Shown: positions 36,736-45,728 of the stretch, piece after piece | Position numbering within the stretch: the first letter of the stretch is position 1 | Layout: each line of letters starts with the position of its first letter | Assembly: GCF_041199995.1 (NCBI RefSeq) | Contig: NZ_CP165646.1 | Location: 186,001-250,000 of the forward strand | DNA from: Leptotrichia sp. HSP-342 | GTDB lineage: Bacteria > Fusobacteriota > Fusobacteriia > Fusobacteriales > Leptotrichiaceae | Direction of reading: 5' to 3' | Length of the DNA: 64,000 nucleotides | Notes under the pieces: generated by a model | The model's input: the letters and a program-made list of their open reading frames with translations, nothing else | The model's database searches: none | Told to the model about the DNA's origin: nothing | Program-made: the position numbers and the translations under genes

Positions 36736-37554
36736 ATGGATAGAGATGAATTAGTGATTCCTAGGCACATTGCCATTATTATGGATGGAAACGGACGTTG
36801 GGCTAAGGAGCGTGGAAAGATTCGGCTGGAAGGGCATAGGGCTGGGGCTAGCAGTCTTGAGAGGATTTTAAAGTATGCTGGGAACATTGGTGTGGAATAT
36901 TTGACTGTGTATGCATTTTCGACTGAAAACTGGAAGAGGCCTGAAAAGGAAGTAAATGGGCTTATGGACTTGTTTGCAAAGTATTTAGATAAAGAGAAGA
37001 AAAATTTAAAAAAACAAGGTGTAAAATTGCTTGTTACAGGAGCAAAGGAAAATATTTCACAAAAATTGCTAAAGAAGATTGAGGAAACTGAAAATTATTT
37101 GATGGATTGTGAGAATATTGTTTTTAATATAGCATTTAATTATGGCGGACGTAGAGAGATTGTTGATGCTGTGAACAAAGTTTTACAAACTAAACTTTTG
37201 GATAAATCAAGTGAAATAATAAAAGAGCAGTTTAATAATGAAAATAATGGATTAAATGTTACAGAGAAAGTAGTAAATGAGTTTGTAGATAAAAAGAAAA
37301 GTTCGGAAAATATAAAAATTACAGAAGAAGAATTTTCTAAATTTATGTACCGTCCAGAAATTCCAGATCCAGAACTTGTAATCAGAACAAGCGGAGAATT
37401 TAGAATAAGTAATTTTTTGCTTTGGGAAATTGCCTATTCAGAGTTTTACATAACAGATGTTTACTGGCCTGATTTTAACGAAGAGGAATTAGATAAAGCA
37501 ATTTTATCCTTTAATAAAAGGGATAGAAGATACGGAGGACTGAATGTTAAGTAG
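36736..37554 (+). CDS. uppS: Isoprenyl transferase (undecaprenyl diphosphate synthase)
   Basis: A 272-residue cis-prenyltransferase. The substrate motif IAIIMDGNGRWA holds catalytic D17, and the family blocks FSTENWKRP, NIAFNYGGRREI and RTSGEFRISNFLLWE are intact, ending in the usual WPDFNEEEL. It makes the C55 carrier lipid for peptidoglycan and polysaccharide synthesis. A Lys/Glu-rich insertion at about 155-200 makes it slightly longer than usual. The gene overlaps cdsA by 11 bases. Confidence 0.96.
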   Translation: MDRDELVIPRHIAIIMDGNGRWAKERGKIRLEGHRAGASSLERILKYAGNIGVEYLTVYAFSTENWKRPEKEVNGLMDLFAKYLDKEKKNLKKQGVKLLVTGAKENISQKLLKKIEETENYLMDCENIVFNIAFNYGGRREIVDAVNKVLQTKLLDKSSEIIKEQFNNENNGLNVTEKVVNEFVDKKKSSENIKITEEEFSKFMYRPEIPDPELVIRTSGEFRISNFLLWEIAYSEFYITDVYWPDFNEEELDKAILSFNKRDRRYGGLNVK

Positions 37555-38470
37555 ATTATTTATTATTTTGTTATTTGTACCTTTCCTTTTATGGATATTT
37601 TTAAAGGGAAATGTGATGTTTCTAATATTTACACTTGTAATAACTGGAATGTCCCTGTTTGAATTTTATAAAATGCTAAAGGATAAGGGCTTTGAGGTGG
37701 CAAGCAGAATTGGAATGGGACTTGGTCTATTTTTACCAGTTGCAATATATTTTCAGGAAAATTCAAAAAATATTTTTTCATATTTCAGATTTGCTCTTTT
37801 TAAGCAGATTAACTTTGATATGGGTGGATTTATTGTATTTGCAATAATTCTTCTGTCTTTAAGGCAGGTTTTAAAGGTGAAAATTCAAAATGCAATGGCA
37901 GAAATTTCCTATACGTTGTTTGGAATAATCTATGTTTCATATTTATTTTCACATATTTTACTGATAAAATATGAATTTGCAAATGGAAATATTCTGGTTG
38001 TAATGACATTTATGTTAATCTGGGCATGTGATATTTCTGCTTACCTTGTTGGAATGGCAATTGGTGGAAAAATATTTAAGCATAGGCTTGCACCAAAAAT
38101 CAGTCCGAAAAAATCAATTGAAGGTGCGATAGCAGGAATTTTGGGAGTATTTTTAGTAATTTTATTTTTTGACAAAATATATTTATTTATAGCAAATTTT
38201 GTATGTGGAATCTCCTTTTTGTCTTCAAACTGTTCAGTAAATTATGATTATGTGGCGATTAGTGGAGGAAAAGCCTTTATTTTAGCACTTGCAATAGGAA
38301 TTTTTGCAGAATTAGGAGATTTAGTGGAATCTAAGATAAAAAGAGAACTTGAAGTAAAGGATTCTGGGAATTTGCTTTTGGGACATGGTGGATTTTTAGA
38401 TAGATTTGACAGTGCGTTGTTCGTATTGCCAATCGTATATTATTTTATGAAGTATGTGGCATATTTATAA
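37544..38470 (+). CDS. cdsA: Phosphatidate cytidylyltransferase
   Basis: A 308-residue membrane enzyme with seven to eight hydrophobic segments and the CDP-DAG synthase signature KIKRELEVKDSGNLLLGHGG followed by FLDRFDS near the C terminus. It makes CDP-diacylglycerol from CTP and phosphatidic acid for phospholipid synthesis. Its ATG overlaps the end of uppS, the classic uppS-cdsA order. Confidence 0.95.
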   Translation: MLSRLFIILLFVPFLLWIFLKGNVMFLIFTLVITGMSLFEFYKMLKDKGFEVASRIGMGLGLFLPVAIYFQENSKNIFSYFRFALFKQINFDMGGFIVFAIILLSLRQVLKVKIQNAMAEISYTLFGIIYVSYLFSHILLIKYEFANGNILVVMTFMLIWACDISAYLVGMAIGGKIFKHRLAPKISPKKSIEGAIAGILGVFLVILFFDKIYLFIANFVCGISFLSSNCSVNYDYVAISGGKAFILALAIGIFAELGDLVESKIKRELEVKDSGNLLLGHGGFLDRFDSALFVLPIVYYFMKYVAYL

Positions 38471-38689
38471 AAGTTAAGCGTAACTTTAAAACCGTTACAG
38501 AAATTTTTATTTCCAAAAAATCACGACAATTTTTAGTTTAATTACAATACCTTTGCGTTAAAAAACTAATATAATAAAAATAATTAAAGAAATAGATACT
38601 AATCAAAATTAGAATATTTAAGAGTAAAGTTATAAAATTAAGTTATTGAATGGATAAAAAATAAAACAGAAAAAGGAGAAAAAATAAGA

Positions 38690-39928
38690 ATGAGCATAGA
38701 TAGAAATAATGAAATAGAAGTAAAAAATGAAGTAGAAAGACAATTTAATATTTTGAGCCGTGGGTGCGATGAAATAATTAATGAGAATGAATTTAAGAAA
38801 AAGTTGGAAAAATCAATTTCAACTAATACTCCGCTAAGGGTTAAATTGGGGATAGATCCGACAGGTTCGGAGCTGCATTTGGGACATGCTGTACCTTTGA
38901 GAAAATTGAAGCAGTTTCAGGATTTGGGGCATGAAGTGCTGTTTTTGATTGGGACTTTTACTGGGAGAATTGGGGATCCAACTGGAAAATCTGAAACTAG
39001 AAAGATGTTGTCAGAGGAGCAAGTAAACGAAAATATAAAAACATATTTAGATCAAGTAAAATTGATATTGGACTTGGATAAAATAAAAGTTGTTTATAAT
39101 GCTGACTGGCTTGAAAAATTATCACTTTCAGATGCGTTGAATTTATTGTCACAGTTTACTGTATCGCAAATGATTTCGAGAGAAGATTTTTCAAAAAGAT
39201 TGTCTGAAAACAAACCAGTTTCATTGATTGAATTTATGTATCCGATTTTACAAGGATATGATTCAGTTGAACTGAAGGCTGATGTGGAATTGGGAGCAAC
39301 AGAACAAAAATTTAATTTGCTAAGAGGGAGAGATTTACAGAAAAACTTTGGACAGGAGCAGCAAGTCTGTATGATAATGCCAATTCTGGTAGGTCTTGAT
39401 GGAGTGGAAAAAATGTCTAAATCACTTGGAAACTACATTGGTGTAAAGGACACTCCTAACGATATGTTTGGTAAAGTTATGTCAATTTCAGATGAATTAA
39501 TGGAAAATTACTATACAATGATAACAGACGTTCCTTTTGAAAAAATTGAAGAAATCAAGGCTCAAATTGCAGATGGAAGTTTACATCCAATGGAAGCCAA
39601 AAAGCAATTAGGAGCTGAAGTTGTAAAAATTTACTACGGTGAAGAAGCAGCTAAGGAAGCAAGAGACTGGTTTGAAAGCGTATTTAGTAAAAGAAATCTT
39701 GACGTAGATTTGCCAGAAGTGGAAGTTCCTTATGGAGAAATTAATGTAATTGACTTGCTTGTAAAAGAAGCAAAACTACTTGGAGGAACAAGTGAAGCAA
39801 GAAGGTTAATTTCACAAGGTGGATTCAAAATAAATGACGAGCCAATAAAAGATATTAAGGCAAATGTAAATGTCGAAAGCGGAATGATTATTAGGGCTGG
39901 GAAAAAGAAAATTGTGAAAGTGAAATAG
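38690..39928 (+). CDS. tyrS: Tyrosine-tRNA ligase
   Basis: A 412-residue class I synthetase with the HIGH-type motif HLGHA (about residue 62), KMSKS at about residue 243 and a C-terminal S4 RNA-binding domain (LLGGTSEARRLISQGGFKIN). An AAAGGAG ribosome site precedes the ATG. The 220-base upstream region has no T-box motif that I can find. Confidence 0.96.
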   Translation: MSIDRNNEIEVKNEVERQFNILSRGCDEIINENEFKKKLEKSISTNTPLRVKLGIDPTGSELHLGHAVPLRKLKQFQDLGHEVLFLIGTFTGRIGDPTGKSETRKMLSEEQVNENIKTYLDQVKLILDLDKIKVVYNADWLEKLSLSDALNLLSQFTVSQMISREDFSKRLSENKPVSLIEFMYPILQGYDSVELKADVELGATEQKFNLLRGRDLQKNFGQEQQVCMIMPILVGLDGVEKMSKSLGNYIGVKDTPNDMFGKVMSISDELMENYYTMITDVPFEKIEEIKAQIADGSLHPMEAKKQLGAEVVKIYYGEEAAKEARDWFESVFSKRNLDVDLPEVEVPYGEINVIDLLVKEAKLLGGTSEARRLISQGGFKINDEPIKDIKANVNVESGMIIRAGKKKIVKVK

Positions 39929-39951
39929 TAAATTTTAACAAATAAAAAAAT

Positions 39952-39994
39952 CTCTATATTAGGAATTATTTTTTCTTATGTAGAGTTTTTTTTT
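39952..39994 (+). terminator. Terminator of tyrS
   Basis: CTCTATA (39952-39958) pairs with TGTAGAG (39979-39985) and a run of nine T follows. Confidence 0.8.
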
Positions 39995-40006
39995 AATAAA
40001 TATTAA

Positions 40007-40370
40007 TACTAAATTCCATTTAGAAATAGAAATAAATTTTTATAATAAGGTTGTTTAATAGCAAATTCGTAATTATTCAATTAAATTATTTTTTAGATAT
40101 TTTGATTAATAAATATTTTTTCATATTACTATGTTTTTTCTTTTTTATTTTCGTAGGATTGCTCATTGCCGCAAAACCTTATCTTGCAGTAAAGGTTTAT
40201 CCTGATAATTAAAATTGTGGCAAGATTGCTACGCAATAACCTATGGCTAGTCTACGACATTTTACTGCACTGACAAAAAACTCGCTATGCTCAAACAGTT
40301 TTGCCAGCACAGAAAAATGCTCCGACGGATTATTTATGCTAGACTATGTTTGAAAAATGAAAAAAATATA
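40007..40370 (+). repeat. Intergenic hairpin repeat, copy A (type I, long form)
   Basis: Starts with the end motif TACTAAATTCCATTTA (40007) and GGTTGTTTAATAGC. The core is TTCGTAGGATTGCTCATTGC, an extra 60-base insertion with an AAACCTT/AAGGTTT hairpin, the linker CCTATGGCTAGTCTACGAC, and the long type I hairpin with loop AACTCGCTATGCTCAAACAG. Occupies the tyrS-acpS gap. Its outer right part is not well matched to the other copies. Confidence 0.85.
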
Positions 40371-40375
40371 TGTAA

Positions 40376-40415
40376 ACTTATTTAAAATTAAACTACTAAA
40401 ATTATACAAATTTTG
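40376..40415 (-). repeat. Inverted fragment of the 123-bp repeat found near copy D
   Basis: The stretch AAATTAAACTACTAAAATTA and the following TACAAAT match, in reverse, the middle of the direct repeats at 52600-52722 and 53109-53231. It overlaps the region just before the acpS promoter. Confidence 0.5.
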
Positions 40416-40440
40416 TATTTTTAAAAATTTGTAGTATAAT
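40413..40440 (+). promoter_or_regulatory. Likely promoter of acpS
   Basis: TTGTAT (40413-40418) and TATAAT (40435-40440) with a 16-base spacer, about 33 bases before acpS. Confidence 0.55.
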
Positions 40441-40473
40441 CTAACAATAGCAAGTTTCAAAAAGGAGATAAAA

Positions 40474-40842
40474 ATGGAAATATACGGTATTGGGACAGAC
40501 ATTATTGAAATATCCCGAATTGAAAAAGCGATTAACCAGACAAGCCTTTTTAAAAGAAAAGTTTATACAGAAAAAGAAATTGAGCATATTGAAAAAAAGA
40601 AACATCCATATGCTAGTTATGCAGGGAGATTTGCTGCGAAAGAAGCAGTTTCCAAGGCATTTGGAACTGGGGTGCATGGGTTTTCGCTAAGTGATATTGA
40701 GATTTTGAATGATGAGATGGGGAAACCTTATGTAACGCTTTATAATGCGATAAAGGAGAAGGCACAGGGGCTTACAATACAGATTAGTATTTCACATAGC
40801 AGAGAATATGCGGTTAGTACGGTAATTATTTATAAAAAATAA
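40474..40842 (+). CDS. acpS: Holo-[acyl-carrier-protein] synthase
   Basis: A 122-residue AcpS with GIGTDIIEISRIEKA (magnesium ligand D8) and the second motif YAGRFAAKEAVSKAFGTG (ligand Glu). It transfers phosphopantetheine from CoA to ACP. An AAGGAGAT ribosome site precedes the ATG. The next gene starts 21 bases downstream and may be cotranscribed. Confidence 0.95.
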   Translation: MEIYGIGTDIIEISRIEKAINQTSLFKRKVYTEKEIEHIEKKKHPYASYAGRFAAKEAVSKAFGTGVHGFSLSDIEILNDEMGKPYVTLYNAIKEKAQGLTIQISISHSREYAVSTVIIYKK

Positions 40843-40863
40843 AAAAGAAAGGTGTGAAAAAAG

Positions 40864-42153
40864 ATGGTTTGGAGAAAAGATTTTAATATTGGGATAGAGA
40901 AAAGTAGATTTTTTGCGTTGATGATTATGCTTTTTGGTATATTTTGTATAAGTCAGATTAGTTATTCTGCTGGAAATAGTCAGTCAAAGAAAGTAAAAAT
41001 TGAGTACTTTGGTAGAAAAGACTGTAAAAATTGTGCAAATTTGGAGAAATTTTTGAAGGAATTATCTACTAAAAGGGATGATTTTGAATATGTGGAGCAT
41101 AAAATTGATGAAAGCAAGGAAGAAAAAGTGTTTTTTGATGAAACTACATCGAAGTTAAAACTTGTCAAGGGAACTCCGATTATTTACATTGACGGACATA
41201 TTATTCAAGGGTTTAATACAGCTGACACGACTGGGAAAGAAATTGAAAATTTGATAAATTCTGGGAAAACAAAGGACAAGATTTTGACTTTGAAGGAATA
41301 TGTGGAAAGTGGACAGACGGGAAATGTGAGCAGCAATGGTGCAGTCTGTACAGGCGATACAGTATGTGAGGTGCCAGGACTTACGAAAGGTGCTGAGAAT
41401 CAGGTATTTGTAAATATTCCGATTATTAATAAGACTGTTGACTTGACAAATTATTCGCTACTTACAATCTCAATAATTTTGGGAACAATTGATGGATTTA
41501 ATCCTTGTGCAATGTGGGTTCTGGTATTATTTTTGACAGCTTTGATTGCCGTTGGAAATAAGGTGAAAATGTTCCGTGTGGCAGGGCTGTTTATCTTGGC
41601 TGAAGCTGTAATGTATTTTTTCATTTTAAATGCTTGGATTTATGCTTGGGATTTTGTGGGACTTGACAAATGGGTAACCCCGCTTGTTGGAATCGTTGGA
41701 ATTATTGGTGGGATTTTCTTTATTAGAAATTACTTGAAAAAAGGAGATACGCTGGAATGTGAAGTAACAGACTTTGAGCAGAGGGCAAAAATTTCTAAAA
41801 AGATAAAGGATATTGCCAACAAGCCATTTACATTACTGACAGCACTTGCAATTATTGGCTTAGCACTTTCAGTAAATGTAATAGAATTTGCCTGTTCAGT
41901 TGGAATTCCTCAAACATACACAAAAATCCTACAAATAAATGAAGTTCCATTTTGGACTAGACAATTTTACACATTTATTTACATAATTGGCTATATGATA
42001 GATGATATAATAGTTTTTGGATTTGCCTTAATGAGTGTAAATAAATTGCAATTAACCACAAAATATTCTAAATGGGTAAATCTGTTTGGTGGAATTCTTA
42101 TGATAATTTTGGGACTCATAATGCTAATTAAGCCAAGTTTGCTTATAATGTAA
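40864..42153 (+). CDS. Thioredoxin-fold plus DsbD-like membrane protein
   Basis: A 429-residue protein: one N-terminal membrane anchor/signal (about 18-38), an extracytoplasmic thioredoxin/glutaredoxin-like domain with CKNC at C54-C57 and the cis-proline segment KGTPIIYIDG, then six or more membrane segments from about residue 195 (DGFNPCAMWVLVLFLTAL, and FACSVGIPQTY). The membrane part resembles the DsbD/CcdA transporter family and keeps one cysteine in each of the two key helices. It probably carries electrons from the cytoplasm across the membrane to the attached thioredoxin domain. Gene order thioredoxin-then-DsbD is reversed relative to classical DsbD. Confidence 0.75.
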   Translation: MVWRKDFNIGIEKSRFFALMIMLFGIFCISQISYSAGNSQSKKVKIEYFGRKDCKNCANLEKFLKELSTKRDDFEYVEHKIDESKEEKVFFDETTSKLKLVKGTPIIYIDGHIIQGFNTADTTGKEIENLINSGKTKDKILTLKEYVESGQTGNVSSNGAVCTGDTVCEVPGLTKGAENQVFVNIPIINKTVDLTNYSLLTISIILGTIDGFNPCAMWVLVLFLTALIAVGNKVKMFRVAGLFILAEAVMYFFILNAWIYAWDFVGLDKWVTPLVGIVGIIGGIFFIRNYLKKGDTLECEVTDFEQRAKISKKIKDIANKPFTLLTALAIIGLALSVNVIEFACSVGIPQTYTKILQINEVPFWTRQFYTFIYIIGYMIDDIIVFGFALMSVNKLQLTTKYSKWVNLFGGILMIILGLIMLIKPSLLIM

Positions 42154-42181
42154 ACTGGAACTAGAAAAATGAACAATTTAG

Positions 42182-42210
42182 TTTAAAAAATGAGAAAAAT
42201 TTGTTATAAT
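42182..42210 (+). promoter_or_regulatory. Likely promoter of the YwqK-type gene
   Basis: TTTAAA (42182-42187) and TATAAT (42205-42210) with a 17-base spacer. The -35 box is weak. Confidence 0.5.
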
Positions 42211-42271
42211 GTAAAAAGGTAAATTAATAAAATAAAAAAACAAACTTTATAAAATAATAGGAGATATGAAA

Positions 42272-43087
42272 ATGAAAAAAAATAATAGCAAAAAAATATT
42301 ATTTATAGCTGGAATGATGATGTTATCAGCAGTTGCATATGGAAAAGATGTATTTGCAAATTATGGGACAAATTTTGGGAAGGTTAGATTATCGAAGCTT
42401 AGCTCATCAAATATGGAAGATGTAAAAAGAATAGATTCTAGCACTTATGAATTGACAGGAAGCGGAGAATATAGAATTATGGAAGAAGGCGGAAGAAGAC
42501 TTGTTGTTAATTTAAGCAATGGAATACTGAATGGGAAATATGATGAATTTTATGCAAACGGAAATAGATTTACGATAGGAAATTATAAAAATGGAAAAAA
42601 AGAAGGAGAATGGACAGTTTATACTGAAAATGGAAAAGTCTGGAAAAAATATCAATATAAAGATGATCAGTTAAATGGACGTTATTCTTCATATTACGGA
42701 AAAACAGGGTCTCAGGAAACAGTTGGGAACTATGAGAATGGAAAAATGACAGGAACTTGGACTGAGTATTATGAAAATGGCTCGAAAAAATCACAAGGAA
42801 ATTATTCAAATGGACAGAAAAATGGATTATTTACTGAATGGAACACTAATGGAGGTAAAAAATCTGAAATTAATTATGTAAATGATGAAATAAATGGGAA
42901 AATGAATGTATACTACGAAAGCGGAAGACCTTTATATGAAGCAAATATGAATGGGGAAACTGGAACTGTAAGAGGATATCATACAGATGGAAGCCTTGGA
43001 TTTGAGGGAAGCGTTAAAGGTAGAGGAAGAACAGGAACTTGGACTTACTATGATAAATCAGGGAATCCTAGAAAAATGAATTATTAG
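42272..43087 (+). CDS. Exported YwqK/MORN-type repeat protein
   Basis: About 271 residues. ATG 42272 gives better spacing to AGGAGA than ATG 42266. A signal peptide (residues 1-24, AVAYGKD) is followed by at least six repeats of about 23 residues built on GNYKNGKKEGEWTVYTENGK. Such repeats form beta-hairpin ladders in MORN and YwqK-like proteins. Some relatives are annotated as antitoxins, but the exported location here argues for a surface or periplasmic binding role. It stands alone and is followed by repeat copy B. Confidence 0.75.
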   Translation: MKKNNSKKILFIAGMMMLSAVAYGKDVFANYGTNFGKVRLSKLSSSNMEDVKRIDSSTYELTGSGEYRIMEEGGRRLVVNLSNGILNGKYDEFYANGNRFTIGNYKNGKKEGEWTVYTENGKVWKKYQYKDDQLNGRYSSYYGKTGSQETVGNYENGKMTGTWTEYYENGSKKSQGNYSNGQKNGLFTEWNTNGGKKSEINYVNDEINGKMNVYYESGRPLYEANMNGETGTVRGYHTDGSLGFEGSVKGRGRTGTWTYYDKSGNPRKMNY

Positions 43088-43108
43088 GCTTGTTGTAGTT
43101 TTAATTAT

Positions 43109-43502
43109 TAAACCCTATTTAAATAACGAATTTATTACAAACTTTTCTAAGTAAAGGATATAAACCTAATATTTTCAAGTAATTTAAGATATAACTTTCA
43201 TTTTTTAAAAAGAATCTAATATAAATTAATCTGTCGGAGCATTTTTCTGTGCTGGCAAAACTGTTTGAGCATAGCGAGTTTTTTGTCAGTATGGAAAAAT
43301 GTCGTAGACTAGCCATAGGTTATTGCGTAGCAATCTTGCCAAATATTTTGATTGTCAGGATAAACCTTTACTGCAAGATAAGGATTTGCGGCAATGAGCA
43401 ATCCTACGAAAATAAAAAAGAAAAAAGTTGAATGATTATAAATTATCTATTGAACAACCCTATTATAAAAATTTATTTTCATTTTTAAATGGGATTTAGT
43501 AT
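43109..43502 (-). repeat. Intergenic hairpin repeat, copy B (type I, long form, inverted)
   Basis: Read on the minus strand it runs TACTAAATCCCATTTAAA (43502), AATAGGGTTGTTCAATAG, TTCGTAGGATTGCTCATTGC, the long-form insertion, the CCTATGGCTAGTCTACGAC linker, the type I hairpin and a right end at ATTTAAATAGGGTTTAA. Both ends are inverted copies of one another (TACTAAATCCCATTTA / TTAAACCCTATTTA). Lies between the YwqK-type gene and whiA. Confidence 0.9.
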
Positions 43503-43645
43503 TAATAAAAGTCTGAAAGTCCTTATTTTAACGAAATTTTATAAACAAGTGTATAGGTCTTATAAAAATAGAGCAATAATAAACATCAAAAAGTCAAAAA
43601 CTTTAATTTAGGAACAGAGAAAAAAATATAAAGAGAGGGTGAAAA

Positions 43646-44548
43646 ATGTCATATTCAGCAAATGTAAAAAGAGAAATCTTTAATTTAGAAAACACAGATA
43701 AAGATACTATTTATGCAGAGCTTTTTGGAATTTTTATTGCAAAGAATGTAATTACAGAACACGGAATTTATTTCAGCACAGAAAATGTCTCGCTTGCTAA
43801 AAGAATTTATTCAAATTTACGGGCAGTAACAAATATCCCAATTCAACTAAAATACGTTATTAGTAAGCGTCTTGGAACACACAAAATGTATGAAGTGATA
43901 CTTTTTCCCGCTCAGCACAATCAGCAGGAATACAAATCATTTTTAAAAAAAATCTATTTTCACAAAAATTTTTCAGTTGTGGAGAATGAAAAACAATTAG
44001 CTGGGATAATCAGAGGTTTTTTCCTTAGCTGTGGATATATAAAGTCTCCAGAAAAGGCTTATGCAATGGACTTTTTTGTGGATACTGAAGATTCTGCCAC
44101 TTATTTGTATTACTTGTTTAAACAGATGGGAAAAAAAGTTTTTCAGACAGAGAAAAAAAATAAGAGCCTTGTTTATTTAAGAAATTCAGAAGACATTTTG
44201 GATATAATTTTTTTAATTGGGGGAATAAATTCGTTTTTTGAATTTGAAGAAGTTACGATAAATAAGGAAATTCGAAATAAAATTAATAGAAATATGAATT
44301 GGGAAATCGCAAATGAAACAAAAAAATTATCGGCTTCTGAAAAGCAGATTAACATGATAAAGGTAATTGATGAAAAAATGGGTCTTTCAGAATTGACAGA
44401 CGTATTAAGCGAAACAGCAAGAATTCGACTGGAAAATCAGGAAATGTCCCTACAGGAACTAGCAGACTTAATGGAAATTTCCAAATCTGGAATAAAAAAT
44501 AGATTTAGACGGCTGGAAACAATTTATAAAGGACTGTTAGAAAACTAA
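43646..44548 (+). CDS. whiA: WhiA-family regulator (DUF199)
   Basis: A 300-residue protein with the WhiA order: N-terminal SYSANVKREIFNLE, two LAGLIDADG-like halves (GIIRGFFLSCGYIKSPEKAY), and a C-terminal helix-turn-helix ending ARIRLENQEMSLQELADLME. WhiA affects division and chromosome segregation in Gram-positive bacteria and is retained in some Fusobacteria. GAGAGGGTG is the ribosome site. lpxK starts 28 bases downstream. Confidence 0.9.
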   Translation: MSYSANVKREIFNLENTDKDTIYAELFGIFIAKNVITEHGIYFSTENVSLAKRIYSNLRAVTNIPIQLKYVISKRLGTHKMYEVILFPAQHNQQEYKSFLKKIYFHKNFSVVENEKQLAGIIRGFFLSCGYIKSPEKAYAMDFFVDTEDSATYLYYLFKQMGKKVFQTEKKNKSLVYLRNSEDILDIIFLIGGINSFFEFEEVTINKEIRNKINRNMNWEIANETKKLSASEKQINMIKVIDEKMGLSELTDVLSETARIRLENQEMSLQELADLMEISKSGIKNRFRRLETIYKGLLEN

Positions 44549-44576
44549 TTAAGAAAGTTAAGCTGAGGAAGAATTA

Positions 44577-45590
44577 ATGAAATTATTGTCGATTATATAT
44601 GGATTTATTGTCTTTTTACGAAACAAACTTTATGATTTGAATATTTTTAAAGAAAAAAAGGTTGATGGAGTGGAAATAGTTTGCATTGGAAATATTGTGG
44701 CAGGAGGGACTGGGAAAACACCAGCTGTGCAGTATTTTGTGCAAAAATATTTAGAAAAAAATAAAAAAGTTGGAATTCTGAGTCGAGGCTACAAGGGAAA
44801 ACGGGAAACTGATTTACTGCTTGTACGAGATGAAAAAAAGATTTATGCTACTTCAAAGGAATCAGGGGATGAAGCCTATTTGCATGCCTTAAATTTTCAA
44901 ATTCCTGTCGTAGTCTGTAAAAATCGTTATGAAGGTGCAACTTTTTTAAAAGAAAAATGTGGTGTGGAAATAATTATTATGGATGATGGTTTCCAACATA
45001 GAAAATTGAAAAAAAATAAAAATATAATTCTAATTGATGCAACAAATCCTTTTGGAATGGACGATTATTTGCCAAAGGGACGATTACGGGAGTCACTAGA
45101 TGCTTTGAAGCGGGCTGATGAAATTATTATTACAAAAAGTAACTATGTTTCGGTAGAAGAAATTGCGAAAATTAAGGAAAGACTGGCAAAATATCAAAAA
45201 TCGATTTCTGTTGCTACTTTTGAAGAAAGTTATTTTTACAAATTAAATTTTGAAAATGGTAAAAAGTTTGGTAAAATAAATAATGGAAACAAAATGGAAA
45301 ATAAAAAATTTCCATTAGAAATTATTAAGAATAAAAATGTGCTAATTTTTTCTTCAATAGCAAATCCAGCTGTATTTTATCAGACAATAAAAAAACTAAA
45401 TCCAAGTAATATTGATGAAATAAAATTTACAGATCATCACGTTTACACAAACGAAGAAATTTTGGAAATAAAAGAAAAAACCAAAAACTATGATTATGTT
45501 TTAACAACGGAAAAAGATATTGTGAAAATTGATGAAAATATAGAAAACTTAATAATTTTGAAAATGGAATTTAAAATTGTTGAAAAATAA
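44577..45590 (+). CDS. lpxK: Tetraacyldisaccharide 4'-kinase
   Basis: A 337-residue P-loop membrane-associated kinase: an N-terminal hydrophobic helix, Walker A GNIVAGGTGKTPAVQYF, and the LpxK motif IIMDDGFQHRKLKK with its catalytic Asp and DD pair. It phosphorylates the lipid A precursor, so the organism makes an outer membrane with lipid A. It follows whiA closely, an unusual pairing of a Gram-positive-type regulator with an LPS gene. Confidence 0.93.
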   Translation: MKLLSIIYGFIVFLRNKLYDLNIFKEKKVDGVEIVCIGNIVAGGTGKTPAVQYFVQKYLEKNKKVGILSRGYKGKRETDLLLVRDEKKIYATSKESGDEAYLHALNFQIPVVVCKNRYEGATFLKEKCGVEIIIMDDGFQHRKLKKNKNIILIDATNPFGMDDYLPKGRLRESLDALKRADEIIITKSNYVSVEEIAKIKERLAKYQKSISVATFEESYFYKLNFENGKKFGKINNGNKMENKKFPLEIIKNKNVLIFSSIANPAVFYQTIKKLNPSNIDEIKFTDHHVYTNEEILEIKEKTKNYDYVLTTEKDIVKIDENIENLIILKMEFKIVEK

Positions 45591-45728
45591 ATTAAATCTA
45601 AGGTTTTGGTGAAATCAAAATTTTAAAAATAAAAGTTATAAAATCAAATATAAAAAATATTGTAATTATTAAAAAAATTAGGATTTTTACAAAGATTAGA
45701 AAATGAAGCAGAAGGGAGGAATTAAATT

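Noticed and set aside
38471..38689. Possible T-box leader before tyrS
   Set aside because: No antiterminator TGGNACCGCG-type motif or terminator was found in the gap.
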